Shown: positions 32,252-42,767 of the stretch, piece by piece
Layout of the letters: each line of letters starts with the position of its first letter
How positions within the stretch are numbered: the stretch's first letter is position 1
Assembly: GCA_902563435.1 (NCBI GenBank)
Contig: CACEXE010000008.1
Location: 1-57,094, forward strand
Source: an uncultured Pelagibacteraceae bacterium
Lineage (GTDB): Bacteria > Pseudomonadota > Alphaproteobacteria > Pelagibacterales > Pelagibacteraceae
Direction: 5' to 3'
Length of the DNA: 57,094 nt
Notes under the pieces: model-generated
What the model was told of the DNA's origin: nothing
The model's database searches: none
What the model saw: only the letters and a program-made list of their open reading frames with translations
Program-made: the position numbers and the translations under genes

Positions 32252-32871
32252 GGACTTAATAATACTTTTTTCCATTTTTCAGTTTTTTTAATATATTTTA
32301 ATCTTTCATGAATTCGATTCTGTCCGTCTAACCAAAATTCAATTTCTTTTGGTTTAATTCTCCAACCAGACCAATATTTGGGTCTCGGTATCTTATTTTT
32401 TTTCGGAAATTTTTTCTTAAATTCCTCAATAGACTTATATAAATCTTGTCTAGCTTTTAAAATAGAACTTTGCTTTGAGGCCCAAGCACCGATTCTGCTT
32501 CCGTAAGCTCTTGAATTATAATAATCATCAGCTTCTTTTTTTGATACTTTGGTGGCATTACCAATTATTCTAATTTGCCTTTGCAAACTTTTCCAGTGAA
32601 AGCACATCGAAATTTTTGAGGTTTTTTTGATGGCTTTGCTTTTATCACTATTGAGGTTTGTATAAAATACAAATCCATTTTTATCAAAATCTTTAAGAAG
32701 TACCATTCTTACTGTTGGAAACCCATTTTTACTTACAGTTCCAACTGCAAATGCATTTGGATCATTAATTTCTGTTTTTTTTGCTTTATTGAACCATTCT
32801 TCAAAAAGTTTTATTGGATTATTATGTTCTTTAAAGCAAAGATTTAGTCCAAGTGAGTTTTTTTCGTTCAT
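32248..32871 (-). CDS. pdxH: Pyridoxamine 5'-phosphate oxidase
   Basis: The 207-residue FMN enzyme shows NGFPTVRMVLLKDFDKNGFVF near the start, the ASKQSS motif and the C-terminal WRIKPKEIEFWLDGQNRIHER block of PdxH. It oxidises pyridoxine or pyridoxamine phosphate to PLP. It is divergent from aroC with 32 bp between the start codons and convergent with ispB. Confidence 0.97.
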   Translation of the reverse strand: MNEKNSLGLNLCFKEHNNPIKLFEEWFNKAKKTEINDPNAFAVGTVSKNGFPTVRMVLLKDFDKNGFVFYTNLNSDKSKAIKKTSKISMCFHWKSLQRQIRIIGNATKVSKKEADDYYNSRAYGSRIGAWASKQSSILKARQDLYKSIEEFKKKFPKKNKIPRPKYWSGWRIKPKEIEFWLDGQNRIHERLKYIKKTEKWKKVLLSP

Positions 32872-32903
32872 AATTTTAAAAAAATAACTTATACATTAAA
32901 ATA

Positions 32904-33989
32904 ATGTCATTTAATACTTTTGGAAAGCTATTTAGATTTACTACCTGGGGAGAATCGCACGGTCCAGCCATAGGATGTGTTGTTGATGGCTGCCCTCCAA
33001 ATATTCCAATAAAAGAGAGCGATATACAAAAAGAACTTGATAAAAGAAAACCGGGACAATCTAAATTTACAACTCAAAGAAAAGAGGATGACAAAATTAA
33101 TATTTTATCTGGTGTTTTTGAAGGCAAAACAACTGGGACTCCAATTTCCCTTATAATTTATAATAAAGATATGAGATCTAGAGATTATGAAACAATAAAG
33201 AATAAATTTAGACCAGGACATGCAGATTATACTTATTTTAAAAAATACGGAATACGGGATTACAGGGGTGGTGGAAGACAATCTGCCCGTGAGACTGCTG
33301 CAAGAGTTGCAGCGGGTGCTATTGCAAAAGTTGTTTTAAAAAATAAAATAGGTAAGAAATATCAAGCTATTGGTGCTGTTACGCAATTAGGAATATTAGG
33401 ATGTGACTTAAAGAAATGGAAAGATAAAACAATTTCTAATAACCCATTTTTTTGTCCTGATAAAACTGTGATTAAACTTTGGGAGAAATATTTACTCGGG
33501 ATAAGAAAAGCAGGATCTTCATGTGGAGCAATTATTGAGGTTAGGGTAAGAGGGATTCCTTTGGGACTTGGAGCACCAATATATTCAAAATTAGATATGG
33601 ATATTGCAGCCGCAATGATGAGCATTAATGCTGTAAAAGGAGTTAATATTGGATCGGGAATGAACTCGGCTATGTTAACTGGTGAGGAAAACTCTGATGA
33701 AATTTTGAGAAAAAAGGGCAAAACAAGTTTTAAATCAAATAATGCGGGAGGAATTCTTGGAGGAATATCTACTGGACAAGAAATAAATGTTTCATTTGCG
33801 GTAAAACCAACATCATCTATTTTGTCATCAAGAAAAACAATCGATAGGTTTGGGAAGAATACAACAATATCTGTAAAAGGAAGACATGACCCCTGTGTTG
33901 GAATTAGAGCAGTTCCAATAGGAGAGGCTATGATGCATTGTGTAATTCTTGATCACTATTTAATGAACAAAGCTCAGAATAAAATCTAA
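32904..33989 (+). CDS. aroC: Chorismate synthase
   Basis: The 361-residue protein carries the three family signatures: [17 protein letters not shown] near the N-terminus, [18 protein letters not shown], and the C-terminal [17 protein letters not shown]. It removes phosphate from EPSP to give chorismate, the branch point to aromatic amino acids, folate and quinones. It is transcribed alone and converges on dxs with a 4-bp stop-codon overlap. Confidence 0.98.
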   Translation: MSFNTFGKLFRFTTWGESHGPAIGCVVDGCPPNIPIKESDIQKELDKRKPGQSKFTTQRKEDDKINILSGVFEGKTTGTPISLIIYNKDMRSRDYETIKNKFRPGHADYTYFKKYGIRDYRGGGRQSARETAARVAAGAIAKVVLKNKIGKKYQAIGAVTQLGILGCDLKKWKDKTISNNPFFCPDKTVIKLWEKYLLGIRKAGSSCGAIIEVRVRGIPLGLGAPIYSKLDMDIAAAMMSINAVKGVNIGSGMNSAMLTGEENSDEILRKKGKTSFKSNNAGGILGGISTGQEINVSFAVKPTSSILSSRKTIDRFGKNTTISVKGRHDPCVGIRAVPIGEAMMHCVILDHYLMNKAQNKI

Positions 33990-35899
33990 TTAGATTTTTT
34001 AATTAAAACTTTCGAATTTAAGGTATCTAAAATTTTATTTTCAATACCATTTGAGTCTAAATTAGCAAACTTATACATAAGCTCTGGTTTATCATGATCA
34101 ATAAATCTATCAGGTAATATCATTGATCTAAATTTAAGATTACTATCTAGTAAATTTTTTTCACTTAAAAATTGGCTAACATGAGATCCAAAACCCCCGA
34201 TTGAACCTTCTTCTATTGTAATCAAAACCTCATGTTCTGTTGCAATTTGCCAAATGATGTTTTCATCTAATGGTTTTGCAAATCTTGCATCAATAATAGA
34301 GATATCAATTCCTTTTTTTTTTAAATTTTCGGAGGCCAAAATACACTCCTGTAATCTTGCTCCAAAATTTAAAACTGCAACTTTTTTTCCTTCTTTAATT
34401 ATTTTTGCTTTACCCAACTCAATTTTCTCAGTTATTTCAGGTAATTTAACTCCCACACCATTCCCCCTTGGATATCTAAAAGCTGATGGTCTATCGTTTA
34501 TATCCATTGATGTATTTATCATTCTTACAAGCTCGGCCTCGTCGCTTGCGGCCATTACCACAAAATTTGGTAATGTTGAAAGGTATGTTATATCAAAAGA
34601 TCCAGCATGTGTTGGGCCATCTGCACCAACTAACCCCGCTCTATCGATTGCAAATCTAACAGGCAAAGATTGTATTGCTACATCATGAACGACTTGATCG
34701 TAGGCTCTTTGAAGAAAAGTTGAATATATTGCAGCATAAGGTTTGTACCCTTCGGTAGCCATACCCGCGGCGAAAGTAACCGCATGTTGCTCGGCTATCC
34801 CAACATCAAACATTCTTTCTGGAAATTTTTTTCCAAATAAATCCATTCCTGTTCCCGATGGCATAGCTGCAGTTATACCAATAACCTTGCTGTCTTTTTC
34901 TGCATGTTTAATTAATGAATTGGCGAATACTTTTGTATAAGAGGGAGTATTAGATTTTGACTTTACTTGTTCTCCTGTTTTTACATTAAATTTCGAAACA
35001 CCATGAAATTTGTCTTCTGATTTTTCAGCAAAGGAATAACCTTTTCCTTTTTCAGTTTTTACGTGAATTAAAATTGGTCCATCATAATTAATATCTTTCG
35101 CATTATTAAATACTGAAACCATTGAGTCAATGTCATGGCCATCTATTGGTCCAATATAATAGAATCCCATAGAATTAAATAATGTTCCACCAGTGACTGC
35201 AGATCTTAAAAAATCTTCAGCTTTTCCAGCTTGATTTTTAAATCTTTTTGAAAAAGCAGATATAATTAATTTTAATGTTTCTCTAAAACTAAAGTAAACT
35301 TTTCCAGATAAAATTTTTGCTAGATATTTTCTCATAGCACCAACAGGTTTTGCAATTGACATATCGTTGTCATTTAAAACAACAATCATCTTTGTTTTGC
35401 TTCCACCTGCATTATTCATAGCCTCATAAGCCATACCAGCACTTATCGCTCCATCCCCTATGACCGCAATTACATTGCCTGATTTATTTGATAACTTATT
35501 AGCTACTGCTATTCCTAACGCAGATGAAATAGAAGTTGAACTATGAGCGGCACCAAATGGATCATACTCACTTTCTGATCTTTTTGTAAAACCTGATAAT
35601 CCCTCACCTTTTCTAAGAGTTCTTATTTGTTTTTTTCTACCAGTTAATATTTTATGTGGATAAGTTTGATGTCCCACATCCCAAACTAATTTATCATGAG
35701 GAGTATCGAATATATAGTGCAAGACAACTGTCAGTTCTACAACTCCTAGTCCAGCACCTAAATGCCCTCCTGTTTCAGAAACAACGTCAATTAATTCTTG
35801 TCGAACCTCGTCTGCCAAAATTTTTATATCAGATTGAGATAGTTTTCTCACATCATCAGGGAAATTAATATTGTTAAGAAATTTATAATTATTGTTCAT
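33986..35899 (-). CDS. dxs: 1-deoxy-D-xylulose-5-phosphate synthase
   Basis: The 637-residue transketolase-like enzyme has the TPP motif [18 protein letters not shown], the HGVSKFNV region and the C-terminal [19 protein letters not shown] block. It makes DXP from pyruvate and glyceraldehyde-3-phosphate, the first step of the MEP pathway. Its ATG overlaps the ispA stop (ATGA), giving an xseB-ispA-dxs operon, the classic proteobacterial order. The stop is TAG, interlocked with the aroC TAA. Confidence 0.98.
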   Translation of the reverse strand: MNNNYKFLNNINFPDDVRKLSQSDIKILADEVRQELIDVVSETGGHLGAGLGVVELTVVLHYIFDTPHDKLVWDVGHQTYPHKILTGRKKQIRTLRKGEGLSGFTKRSESEYDPFGAAHSSTSISSALGIAVANKLSNKSGNVIAVIGDGAISAGMAYEAMNNAGGSKTKMIVVLNDNDMSIAKPVGAMRKYLAKILSGKVYFSFRETLKLIISAFSKRFKNQAGKAEDFLRSAVTGGTLFNSMGFYYIGPIDGHDIDSMVSVFNNAKDINYDGPILIHVKTEKGKGYSFAEKSEDKFHGVSKFNVKTGEQVKSKSNTPSYTKVFANSLIKHAEKDSKVIGITAAMPSGTGMDLFGKKFPERMFDVGIAEQHAVTFAAGMATEGYKPYAAIYSTFLQRAYDQVVHDVAIQSLPVRFAIDRAGLVGADGPTHAGSFDITYLSTLPNFVVMAASDEAELVRMINTSMDINDRPSAFRYPRGNGVGVKLPEITEKIELGKAKIIKEGKKVAVLNFGARLQECILASENLKKKGIDISIIDARFAKPLDENIIWQIATEHEVLITIEEGSIGGFGSHVSQFLSEKNLLDSNLKFRSMILPDRFIDHDKPELMYKFANLDSNGIENKILDTLNSKVLIKKSN

Positions 35900-36765
35900 G
35901 TTGTTCTATTTAAAATATAATTTATTGTTTCCCTAAAATCGTCACCTTTTTTGCCAAAAATTTTTAAACTTTTAAATATTTTTAATTTAAGGTTGTCTGC
36001 ATATTTAATAGTATTATCAGTACCTAGTAAACTTATTAAAGTAGCTTTTCCCATTTTAAAATCTTTTTTCGTTTTTTTTCCTGCAATAGATGTTTTACCC
36101 CTTAAATCTATCAAATCATCAGCAATTTGAAACAATAATCCAATTTCATTACCTATTTTATTAAACCTATTCAAATATTTTGTTTTACCAGACATTATAA
36201 TTGGAGCAACACAACAAAAACTAAATAGCTTTCCAGTTTTTTTGATTTGCATATCTATAATTTGTTTTTTAGTTTTTTTAGTTTTTTCATAACTTAAATC
36301 TAAAAATTGTCCACCAGCGATACCTGTATGTCCCGAACTTTCAGAGAGCAAGTTTATAAGGTTTATTTTTTTTTGTTCATTTAAATTTAATCTTTTTTCA
36401 CTTAGAATTTGAAATGCAATGGTAAGTAAAGAATTACCAGCAAGGATTGCTGTTGACTCACTAAATTTTTTGTGTGTAGTCAATTTTCCCCTTCTCAAAT
36501 TATCATTATCCATGCATGGCAAATCATCATGTATTAGTGAATATGCATGTATACACTCTACTGCTGCTGCAACTTGCAAAATATTTTTTTTATCTACTTT
36601 GAATATAGACCCAATATCAAAGAGTATTTTTGATCTTACTTTTTTGCCTCCTGGTAAAAGTCCATAAAGCATTGGTTTGATAAGCTCAGTTTTTTTTTGT
36701 TTAGAAAGATATTTGTAAAGATAGTTGTTAGTTATATTAACTATTTTATTTAACTTTTTTTGCAT
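35896..36765 (-). CDS. ispA: Farnesyl/geranyl diphosphate synthase
   Basis: The 289-residue short-chain prenyltransferase has the first Asp-rich motif DDLPCMD at residues 80-86, with the two-residue insertion typical of bacterial FPP synthases, and a second motif DDLID. It condenses DMAPP and IPP to GPP and FPP, feeding IspB, undecaprenyl phosphate and possibly retinal or carotenoid synthesis. It sits between xseB (20-bp overlap) and dxs (4-bp overlap). Confidence 0.95.
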   Translation of the reverse strand: MQKKLNKIVNITNNYLYKYLSKQKKTELIKPMLYGLLPGGKKVRSKILFDIGSIFKVDKKNILQVAAAVECIHAYSLIHDDLPCMDNDNLRRGKLTTHKKFSESTAILAGNSLLTIAFQILSEKRLNLNEQKKINLINLLSESSGHTGIAGGQFLDLSYEKTKKTKKQIIDMQIKKTGKLFSFCCVAPIIMSGKTKYLNRFNKIGNEIGLLFQIADDLIDLRGKTSIAGKKTKKDFKMGKATLISLLGTDNTIKYADNLKLKIFKSLKIFGKKGDDFRETINYILNRTT

Positions 36766-37000
36766 TTTTATTTGATTTTATATCTTTAATTTTAAGATTT
36801 GTTTTATCAGATATCTCTTTAAAATTTTTTTGGAATTTTTTTTCTATCTGTCTATTAATTTTTAATAAATTTGTATAATCTTCAGATGTATTTTCAAGAT
36901 TATTTTCATTTTCTAAATTTTGAATAATTTCGTCAGCTAAATCAGTAAGCTCCTTTAATGATTTTGACGCAATATCATCTGGCAAATTTTTTTCATTCAT
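36746..37000 (-). CDS. xseB: Exodeoxyribonuclease VII small subunit
   Basis: An 84-residue acidic-basic helical protein with the XseB core LADEIIQNLENENNLE and a Lys-rich tail. It combines with several copies of XseA around the large subunit to degrade single-stranded DNA. The position directly before ispA-dxs is the conserved xseB-ispA-dxs arrangement. Its start codon is only 20 bp from that of the divergent TsaC/Sua5 gene. Confidence 0.9.
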   Translation of the reverse strand: MNEKNLPDDIASKSLKELTDLADEIIQNLENENNLENTSEDYTNLLKINRQIEKKFQKNFKEISDKTNLKIKDIKSNKNAKKVK

Positions 37001-37020
37001 ATATTAGTTGGTAATATTAT

Positions 37021-37953
37021 ATGAAAAAGAGTGATTCAAATATTAAAAAAGCAATAAAATACTTAAATAACAATGAATGTATAGCGATACCTACAGAAAC
37101 AGTCTATGGACTGGCAGGAAATGCATATTCTGATAAAGCAGTTTCTAGAATATATAAATTAAAAAAAAGACCTAGTAACAATCCTTTAATTGCTCACTAT
37201 TATAGTCTTAATGAATTAAAAAAAGATTGTGAAATCGATAAGAATTTTATTAGGCTTTATAAAAAATTTTGCCCAGGTCCAATATCATTCGTATTAAAAT
37301 TAAAAAAAACAAGCAAAATTTCAAAAATTATTACAAATAATTCAAATTCAATTGCAGTAAGATTTCCAAGTCATCCTTTATCTAGACAACTATTAAAAAA
37401 AATTAATTATCCACTTGCAGCTCCTAGTGCAAACATTTCAACAAGTATAAGTCCAGTTTCAAAACAGGATGTATTTGATGAATTTGGTTCTAAATTAAAG
37501 TTTATCTTAGATGGTGGTTCCTCAAAAATAGGTTTAGAATCAACTATCATAAATCTTATTGGAAAACCTTATATTTTAAGATTAGGGGGAATAAATAGTA
37601 GATTAATCTATAAATTAATTAATCAATTGGAAAATAAGAGTAAAAAAAAAATTAAAATTAAAGTTCCCGGTATTAGCAAATTACATTATTCACCTGGAAT
37701 ACCTGTGAGACTAAATGCCAAAAAAAATTTTCAAAATGAAGCATATATCCTGATAAAAAAAAGAAAAAAAATTAATAAAAACTATTTTTATATAAGCAAG
37801 ACAAGTAATTTAAATGAAGCTGCAAAAAATTTATATAGGACGTTAAGAAAAATTAAAAAAAATGGGTACAAAAAAATTGCTATTGAAAAAATACCAAATA
37901 TTAATATTGGTGAAGCTATTAATGATAGAATTTTGAGAGCATCAAAAAAATGA
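37021..37953 (+). CDS. tsaC: L-threonylcarbamoyladenylate synthase (Sua5/TsaC type)
   Basis: The 310-residue protein has an N-terminal YrdC domain (ECIAIPTETVYGLAGNA, KRPSNNPLI, APSANIS) and a shorter C-terminal Sua5 domain linked by a Lys-rich segment around residue 220 with the SPGIP motif. It makes threonylcarbamoyl-AMP from Thr, bicarbonate and ATP for the t6A37 modification of tRNAs. It overlaps the ABC transporter ATPase gene by 4 bp (ATGA), so the three genes form one operon. Confidence 0.94.
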   Translation: MKKSDSNIKKAIKYLNNNECIAIPTETVYGLAGNAYSDKAVSRIYKLKKRPSNNPLIAHYYSLNELKKDCEIDKNFIRLYKKFCPGPISFVLKLKKTSKISKIITNNSNSIAVRFPSHPLSRQLLKKINYPLAAPSANISTSISPVSKQDVFDEFGSKLKFILDGGSSKIGLESTIINLIGKPYILRLGGINSRLIYKLINQLENKSKKKIKIKVPGISKLHYSPGIPVRLNAKKNFQNEAYILIKKRKKINKNYFYISKTSNLNEAAKNLYRTLRKIKKNGYKKIAIEKIPNINIGEAINDRILRASKK

Positions 37954-38687
37954 AAAAATTAATTGAAGTTAAGAACATTAAAAAAGATTATGGAAAAAAA
38001 GAAGCAGTTAAAGGTATATCATTTAATGTTAGGGAGGACGAAATTTTAGGTTTACTTGGACCTAATGGATCTGGAAAGACAACAACTATTGGAATGTTGT
38101 TAGGCTTACTTAAACCTACTAGCGGTCAAATATTTATCAACAATCTTAAACTTGAAGAAAATAGAATTGAAATTCTTGAAATGATAAATTTTATATCACC
38201 TTATATTGAGCTACCAAAAAAACTTACTGTGAAACAAAATTTATATGTTTATTCTAAACTTTATAAAGTTAAAAATATTAAGGAAAGAATTGAGTATTTG
38301 TCAGAAAAGCTAAGAATAGGAGAGTTATTAAACAGTATTACTGGAGAGCTTTCATCAGGTCAAAAAAATAGAGTAAGTTTGGCCAAGGCCTTAGTTAATG
38401 AACCAAAAGTTCTGCTGCTTGACGAACCGACTGCTTCTTTAGACCCAGAGGTAGGAGATTTTGTTAGAACATTTTTGGAAGAATATAAAAAAGAAAAAAA
38501 AATTTCGATACTTTTAGCTTCTCATAATATGAATGAAGTCACACGCTTATGTAAATCTGTATTAATGATGAAAAATGGTGAAATAATAGACCAGGGAAAA
38601 CCTGAAGATTTGATTACAAAACATGGAAGAGCAAATTTAGAGGAAGTCTTTTTAAAACTATCAAGGAGTAAAAGTGAGTTTAACTAG
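37950..38687 (+). CDS. ABC transporter ATP-binding protein (ABC-2 type)
   Basis: The 245-residue ATPase has Walker A GPNGSGKTTT (about 37-46), the signature LSSGQKNRVSLAKAL (about 134-148), Walker B VLLLDEPTAS and the switch His in LLASHNMNE. It resembles the ATPases of drug, polysaccharide or lipid exporters. The permease gene overlaps its 3' end by 14 bp. The substrate is unknown. Confidence 0.93.
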   Translation: MKKLIEVKNIKKDYGKKEAVKGISFNVREDEILGLLGPNGSGKTTTIGMLLGLLKPTSGQIFINNLKLEENRIEILEMINFISPYIELPKKLTVKQNLYVYSKLYKVKNIKERIEYLSEKLRIGELLNSITGELSSGQKNRVSLAKALVNEPKVLLLDEPTASLDPEVGDFVRTFLEEYKKEKKISILLASHNMNEVTRLCKSVLMMKNGEIIDQGKPEDLITKHGRANLEEVFLKLSRSKSEFN

Positions 38688-39465
38688 AATATACGGTTTA
38701 TTTTTAAGGCATTTTTATCTAATCACTAGATCATTTCCTCGTATATTAGATCTAGTTTACTGGCCATCTATTCAAATTACATTATGGGGATTTATATCTA
38801 ATTTTTTTGCAACACATACAACTTATTACAATAATGCAGTTGGCGTAATCCTTACTTGCGCAATTCTTTATGATTTTTTGTTTAGGACAAGTATTGGTTT
38901 CAATATGCTTTTTTTAGAGGAAATTTGGAGCAGGAATTTCACTAATCTTTTCATAGCACCAATGAGAATTGGCGAGATTTTAACTTCACTTGTCATAACT
39001 GCACTGATTAGATCCTTAATTGGCCTTGTTCCTGCAATTTTACTTACATCTCCACTTTTTGGAATTTCAATTTTAGATTTAGGAATATTTTTATTTTTTC
39101 TTTTTTTAAGTCTTTATATTTTTGGAATCACACTTGGTATTTTAGTTTCGTCAGGTTTGCTTAGATTTGGTCCATCATTTGAAAATATTGCATGGTCAAC
39201 AATGTTTTTGCTGGCACCCTTTGGATGTATTTATTACCCAATAGAAACTCTTCCAGAAATATTTCAAAAAATAGCTTACGTACTTCCATTAGTTTATATA
39301 TTTGAAGAGGCTAGAAATATTTTGATTAATCAAACAGTTAATATCGAAAATGTTTATTCTGCATTTATGTGGAACGCTTTTTATTTCTTTCTCTCAATTG
39401 CTTTATTTTATTATTCGTTCAATGCTGCAAAAAATAAAGGGACTTTGATTAATATGGGTGAATAA
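38674..39465 (+). CDS. ABC-2 type transporter permease
   Basis: The 263-residue membrane protein has about six hydrophobic segments and the ABC-2 permease fold, with a reentrant GCIYYPIETLPEIFQKIAYV segment near residue 190. With the preceding ATPase it forms an exporter; the family includes drug, O-antigen, LPS and NodJ-type systems, so no substrate can be named. Its TAA stop touches the CCA end of tRNA-Arg on the other strand with no intervening base. Confidence 0.9.
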   Translation: MSLTRIYGLFLRHFYLITRSFPRILDLVYWPSIQITLWGFISNFFATHTTYYNNAVGVILTCAILYDFLFRTSIGFNMLFLEEIWSRNFTNLFIAPMRIGEILTSLVITALIRSLIGLVPAILLTSPLFGISILDLGIFLFFLFLSLYIFGITLGILVSSGLLRFGPSFENIAWSTMFLLAPFGCIYYPIETLPEIFQKIAYVLPLVYIFEEARNILINQTVNIENVYSAFMWNAFYFFLSIALFYYSFNAAKNKGTLINMGE

Positions 39466-39542
39466 TGGTGCGCCCGCAAGGAGTCGAACCCTGAACCTCC
39501 AGAGCCGAAATCTGGCGCTCTATCCAGTTGAGCTACAAGCGC
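39466..39542 (-). tRNA. tRNA-Arg (anticodon TCG)
   Basis: On the minus strand the acceptor stem GCGCTTG/CGGGCGC (with wobble), the D-arm AGCTCAACTGGATAGAGC, the anticodon stem CCAGA/TCTGG with loop TTTCGGC (anticodon TCG, reading CGA), and the T-arm with TTCGACT are present. CCA is encoded at 39466-39468. It lies tail to tail with the ABC permease gene and is divergent from rluD. Confidence 0.95.
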
Positions 39543-39563
39543 ATATTATATAATTATATCAGT

Positions 39564-40541
39564 ATGAAAAATATTATAAATATAAAAGTTAAAAATAAAG
39601 AAAAAAATTTAAGAATAGATATTTTATTATCCAATCAGGATAATAAATTAAGTAGGTCAAGAGTAAAAAGTTTAATTTTAGAAAATAAATTAAAAATTAA
39701 TAATATAATCGTTACTGATCCGTCCAAGAAAATTAAATTAAATGATGAAATTTATTTTGAAATTTCAGAACCAAAAAAAGAGACTCTTGAGCCATTTAAA
39801 TATCCTCTTGATATTGTCCACGAAGATAATGATTTAATAGTTATAAATAAATCTGCAGGAATTTCTATGCATCCTGGGCCAGGAAATTATGACAACACAA
39901 TTGTAAATGCTTTGATAAATTATGATAGTAGAAATTTATCAAATATTGGAAACGAACTAAGACCTGGAATTGTACACAGGATAGACAAAGATACATCTGG
40001 ATTAATAGTTATTGCGAAAAATAATATTTCACACGAAAATTTATCAAAACAATTTTCAGATCATTCTATTTCTAGAGTTTACCTAGCTTTAGTCTGGGGT
40101 AAAATAAGACCTCAAAATGGAAAAATAGAAACTTTTATTACTCGAAGTTCAAGAAACAGACAAAAGATGGAAGTATCGTCTAATAAAGGAAAAAAGGCGG
40201 TGACTAACTATAAAACTTTAGAAATATTTAACCATGAAAAGATTCCAACATTTAGTCTTATTGAATGTAAACTAGAAACTGGAAGAACACACCAAATAAG
40301 AGTTCATTTGTCATACAAAGGTAATAATATTTTAGGAGATAAAAAATATAAAAAAAAGTATAAAAAATTTATAGGTATTGATAGTGAGCTTGAAGATAGT
40401 ATAACTAGACTTAATAGGCAATTTTTACATGCTAAAACTATTGGCTTTAATCATCCCAATAATAATATACGACTTGAATTTACATCAAAATTACCATCAG
40501 ATTTAGAACAGATTTTAAAAAAACTAAGAAATATCAAGTAA
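39564..40541 (+). CDS. rluD: 23S rRNA pseudouridine synthase RluD-like
   Basis: The start is set at ATG 39564 (MKNIINIK); an in-frame upstream ATG at 39528 would lie inside the tRNA-Arg gene. The 325-residue protein has an N-terminal S4 RNA-binding domain (about 12-75) and a RluA-family catalytic domain with the catalytic Asp in RPGIVHRIDKDTSGL and the GRTHQIRVHL motif. RluD-type enzymes modify helix 69 of 23S rRNA; RluC is an alternative because the two are similar. rpoH follows 46 bp downstream. Confidence 0.92.
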   Translation: MKNIINIKVKNKEKNLRIDILLSNQDNKLSRSRVKSLILENKLKINNIIVTDPSKKIKLNDEIYFEISEPKKETLEPFKYPLDIVHEDNDLIVINKSAGISMHPGPGNYDNTIVNALINYDSRNLSNIGNELRPGIVHRIDKDTSGLIVIAKNNISHENLSKQFSDHSISRVYLALVWGKIRPQNGKIETFITRSSRNRQKMEVSSNKGKKAVTNYKTLEIFNHEKIPTFSLIECKLETGRTHQIRVHLSYKGNNILGDKKYKKKYKKFIGIDSELEDSITRLNRQFLHAKTIGFNHPNNNIRLEFTSKLPSDLEQILKKLRNIK

Positions 40542-40560
40542 TAAAAGTATTGTAAAATTT

Positions 40561-40581
40561 TATTTATTTAATAAATAAATA
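40561..40581 (+). repeat. Perfect 10-bp inverted repeat directly before rpoH
   Basis: TATTTATTTA (40561-40570), one A, then TAAATAAATA (40572-40581) ends 6 bp before the rpoH ATG. It could be an AU-only hairpin over the ribosome-binding region, a protein-binding palindrome or the tail of the rluD transcript. It contains no G or C. Confidence 0.7.
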
Positions 40582-40587
40582 CTTCAA

Positions 40588-41478
40588 ATGAATAAAAATA
40601 CATACAACTTACCAGCACTTTCAAATGAAGGTGGATTAGCTGCTTATCTTGCTCAGATTAAGAAATTTCCAATGCTTGCAGCTGAAGAAGAGTATATGTT
40701 AGCTAAAAATTGGCAATCAACTGGAAATATTAAATCAGCAGAAAAACTTGTAACTAGTCATTTGAGATTGGTTGCAAAGATAGCAATGGGTTACAAAGGT
40801 TACGGTTTGCCTCTTAACGAGATGATCTCTGAAGGAAATGTGGGATTAATGCAGGCAGTAAAAAAATTTGAGCCAGAAAAAGGTTTTAGACTTGCAACTT
40901 ATGCAATGTGGTGGATTAAAGCTTCAATACAAGAATATATATTAAAATCATGGAGTTTAGTAAAAATAGGAACTACGACAGCACAGAAAAAACTTTTTTT
41001 TAACCTAAAAAAAATTAAAAACCAAATAGCTCCTCGATCAGAGGGAGATCTAAGAAAAGAACATGTTCAAGATATAGCTAAGAGACTTTCAGTAAGTGAA
41101 AGTGAAGTTGTTTCAATGAATAGAAGACTTTCAGGAAAAGAACAATCCTTAAATGCACCAATAGGTGAAGATGGAGATGAGTGGCAAGACTGGGTAGTTG
41201 ATAATGAAATGGATCATGAATTAAAAATCGCTCAAAAAGATGAGATGGAACAAAGAAAAGATTTACTTCAAGACTCTATTAAAATTTTAAATGAAAGAGA
41301 AAAAAAGATTTTATATTCAAGAAGATTAACTGATAATCCTATAACTTTAGACGAGCTAAGTAAAAAATATAAGATAAGCAGAGAAAGAGTAAGACAAATA
41401 GAAAATAAAGCTTTTGAAAAACTTCAACAGCATATGCTTAACTCCGCTAAATCAAAAAACTTATTGCCAGCAAATTAA
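40588..41478 (+). CDS. rpoH: Heat-shock sigma factor sigma-32
   Basis: The 296-residue sigma-70-family factor carries the RpoH-box-like segment in region 2 ([38 protein letters not shown]), region 2.4 ([18 protein letters not shown]) and a region 4 helix-turn-helix ([18 protein letters not shown]). It directs RNA polymerase to heat-shock promoters, typically including ftsH, hflK and degP-type genes elsewhere. No Shine-Dalgarno site is seen; an AU inverted repeat occupies its place. The stop interlocks with purA. Confidence 0.95.
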   Translation: MNKNTYNLPALSNEGGLAAYLAQIKKFPMLAAEEEYMLAKNWQSTGNIKSAEKLVTSHLRLVAKIAMGYKGYGLPLNEMISEGNVGLMQAVKKFEPEKGFRLATYAMWWIKASIQEYILKSWSLVKIGTTTAQKKLFFNLKKIKNQIAPRSEGDLRKEHVQDIAKRLSVSESEVVSMNRRLSGKEQSLNAPIGEDGDEWQDWVVDNEMDHELKIAQKDEMEQRKDLLQDSIKILNEREKKILYSRRLTDNPITLDELSKKYKISRERVRQIENKAFEKLQQHMLNSAKSKNLLPAN

Positions 41479-42767
41479 AGGTTAAAAGGATCTTGAATTA
41501 AAATTGTATCATTTCTCTCTGGACTTGTGGAAATACTTGAAATTCTGGCCTCAACAAACTTTTCTAATTCTTTAATATAATTTTTTGCATTTTCCGGCAG
41601 CTCTTCAAATTTTTTTATACCCACTGTTGAAGATTTCCAACCTTTAAAAGATTTATATATTGGTTTAGCCACAAATTGGTCGTCTACTGAAGCTGGGAGG
41701 TAATCATATTTTTTACCATTTATCTCATAGGCGATGCACATTTTAATTTCATCTAGTTGATCTAGCACATCTAGTTTAGTTAAGGCAATTCCATCAATTC
41801 CTGAAATTTTTAGAGTTTGTCTTACAAGGACACCATCAAACCAACCACATCTTCTCTTTCGACTTGTGACAGTTCCAAATTCTTTTCCTCTTGTTCCAAG
41901 TAATTCACCAATTTCATCTGTCAGTTCTGTCGGGAAAGGACCTTCACCAACTCTTGTGGTATATGCTTTTGTAATGCCTAAAACATAATTAATAGAGTTA
42001 ATACCACAGCCTGAACCAGTCGCTGCAGAGGAAGCAACAGTATTAGAAGAGGTTACAAATGGGTAAGTACCATGATCAACGTCTAAAAGAACTCCTTGAG
42101 CTCCTTCAAATAATATTTTTTTATTTTCGGATTTAAATTCATCTATTTTTTTCCATACTGGCTGTGAAAATTTAAGTATTTGTGGCGCAATATTTAATAG
42201 ATCATTTTTTAATTGCTCTTTTTTAAATTCAGGTTTTCCTAAACCTTTTCGTATAGCATTGTGATGATTTAATACTACATCCAATCTTTTATCCAAATTA
42301 TTTTCTGATGAAAGGTCCATTACTCTTATTGATCTTCTACCAATCTTATCCTCATATGCTGGTCCTATTCCTCTTCTTGTAGTCCCTATTTTGGATTTGC
42401 CTGCTGCGTCTTCTCTGATCTCATCCATTTCTTTATGAAATGGTAAAATAAGAGTCGCTGCTTCAGATAAGATTAAATTGTTAGAATTAACTTCAACATT
42501 TTTAGATTTAATTTCATCAATCTCTTCTAATAATGCCCATGGATCAACCACTACTCCGTTTCCAATAATAGATATTTTATTTTTCCTAACTATTCCAGAT
42601 GGTAAAAGTCTTAATTTATATACTATACCATCTATAACAAGTGTATGGCCGGCATTATGACCACCTTGAAATCTTACTATTACATCAGCTTCGCTTGATA
42701 GCCAATCAACAATTTTACCTTTTCCTTCATCTCCCCATTGCGAACCAACTACAACTACATTTTTCAT
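41475..42767 (-). CDS. purA: Adenylosuccinate synthetase
   Basis: The 430-residue GTP-dependent enzyme has the N-terminal loop [14 protein letters not shown] (catalytic Asp13) and the catalytic His in GGHNAGHTL (His41). The [23 protein letters not shown] and [18 protein letters not shown] blocks confirm the family. It joins IMP and aspartate on the way to AMP. Its ATG overlaps the thiD stop (ATGA); it is the last gene of the glmM-thiD-purA run. Confidence 0.98.
   Translation of the reverse strand: MKNVVVVGSQWGDEGKGKIVDWLSSEADVIVRFQGGHNAGHTLVIDGIVYKLRLLPSGIVRKNKISIIGNGVVVDPWALLEEIDEIKSKNVEVNSNNLILSEAATLILPFHKEMDEIREDAAGKSKIGTTRRGIGPAYEDKIGRRSIRVMDLSSENNLDKRLDVVLNHHNAIRKGLGKPEFKKEQLKNDLLNIAPQILKFSQPVWKKIDEFKSENKKILFEGAQGVLLDVDHGTYPFVTSSNTVASSAATGSGCGINSINYVLGITKAYTTRVGEGPFPTELTDEIGELLGTRGKEFGTVTSRKRRCGWFDGVLVRQTLKISGIDGIALTKLDVLDQLDEIKMCIAYEINGKKYDYLPASVDDQFVAKPIYKSFKGWKSSTVGIKKFEELPENAKNYIKELEKFVEARISSISTSPERNDTILIQDPFNL

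Noticed and set aside
39528-39563. N-terminal extension of rluD starting at ATG 39528
   Set aside because: It would begin inside the tRNA-Arg gene; the ATG at 39564 fits the S4 domain start.
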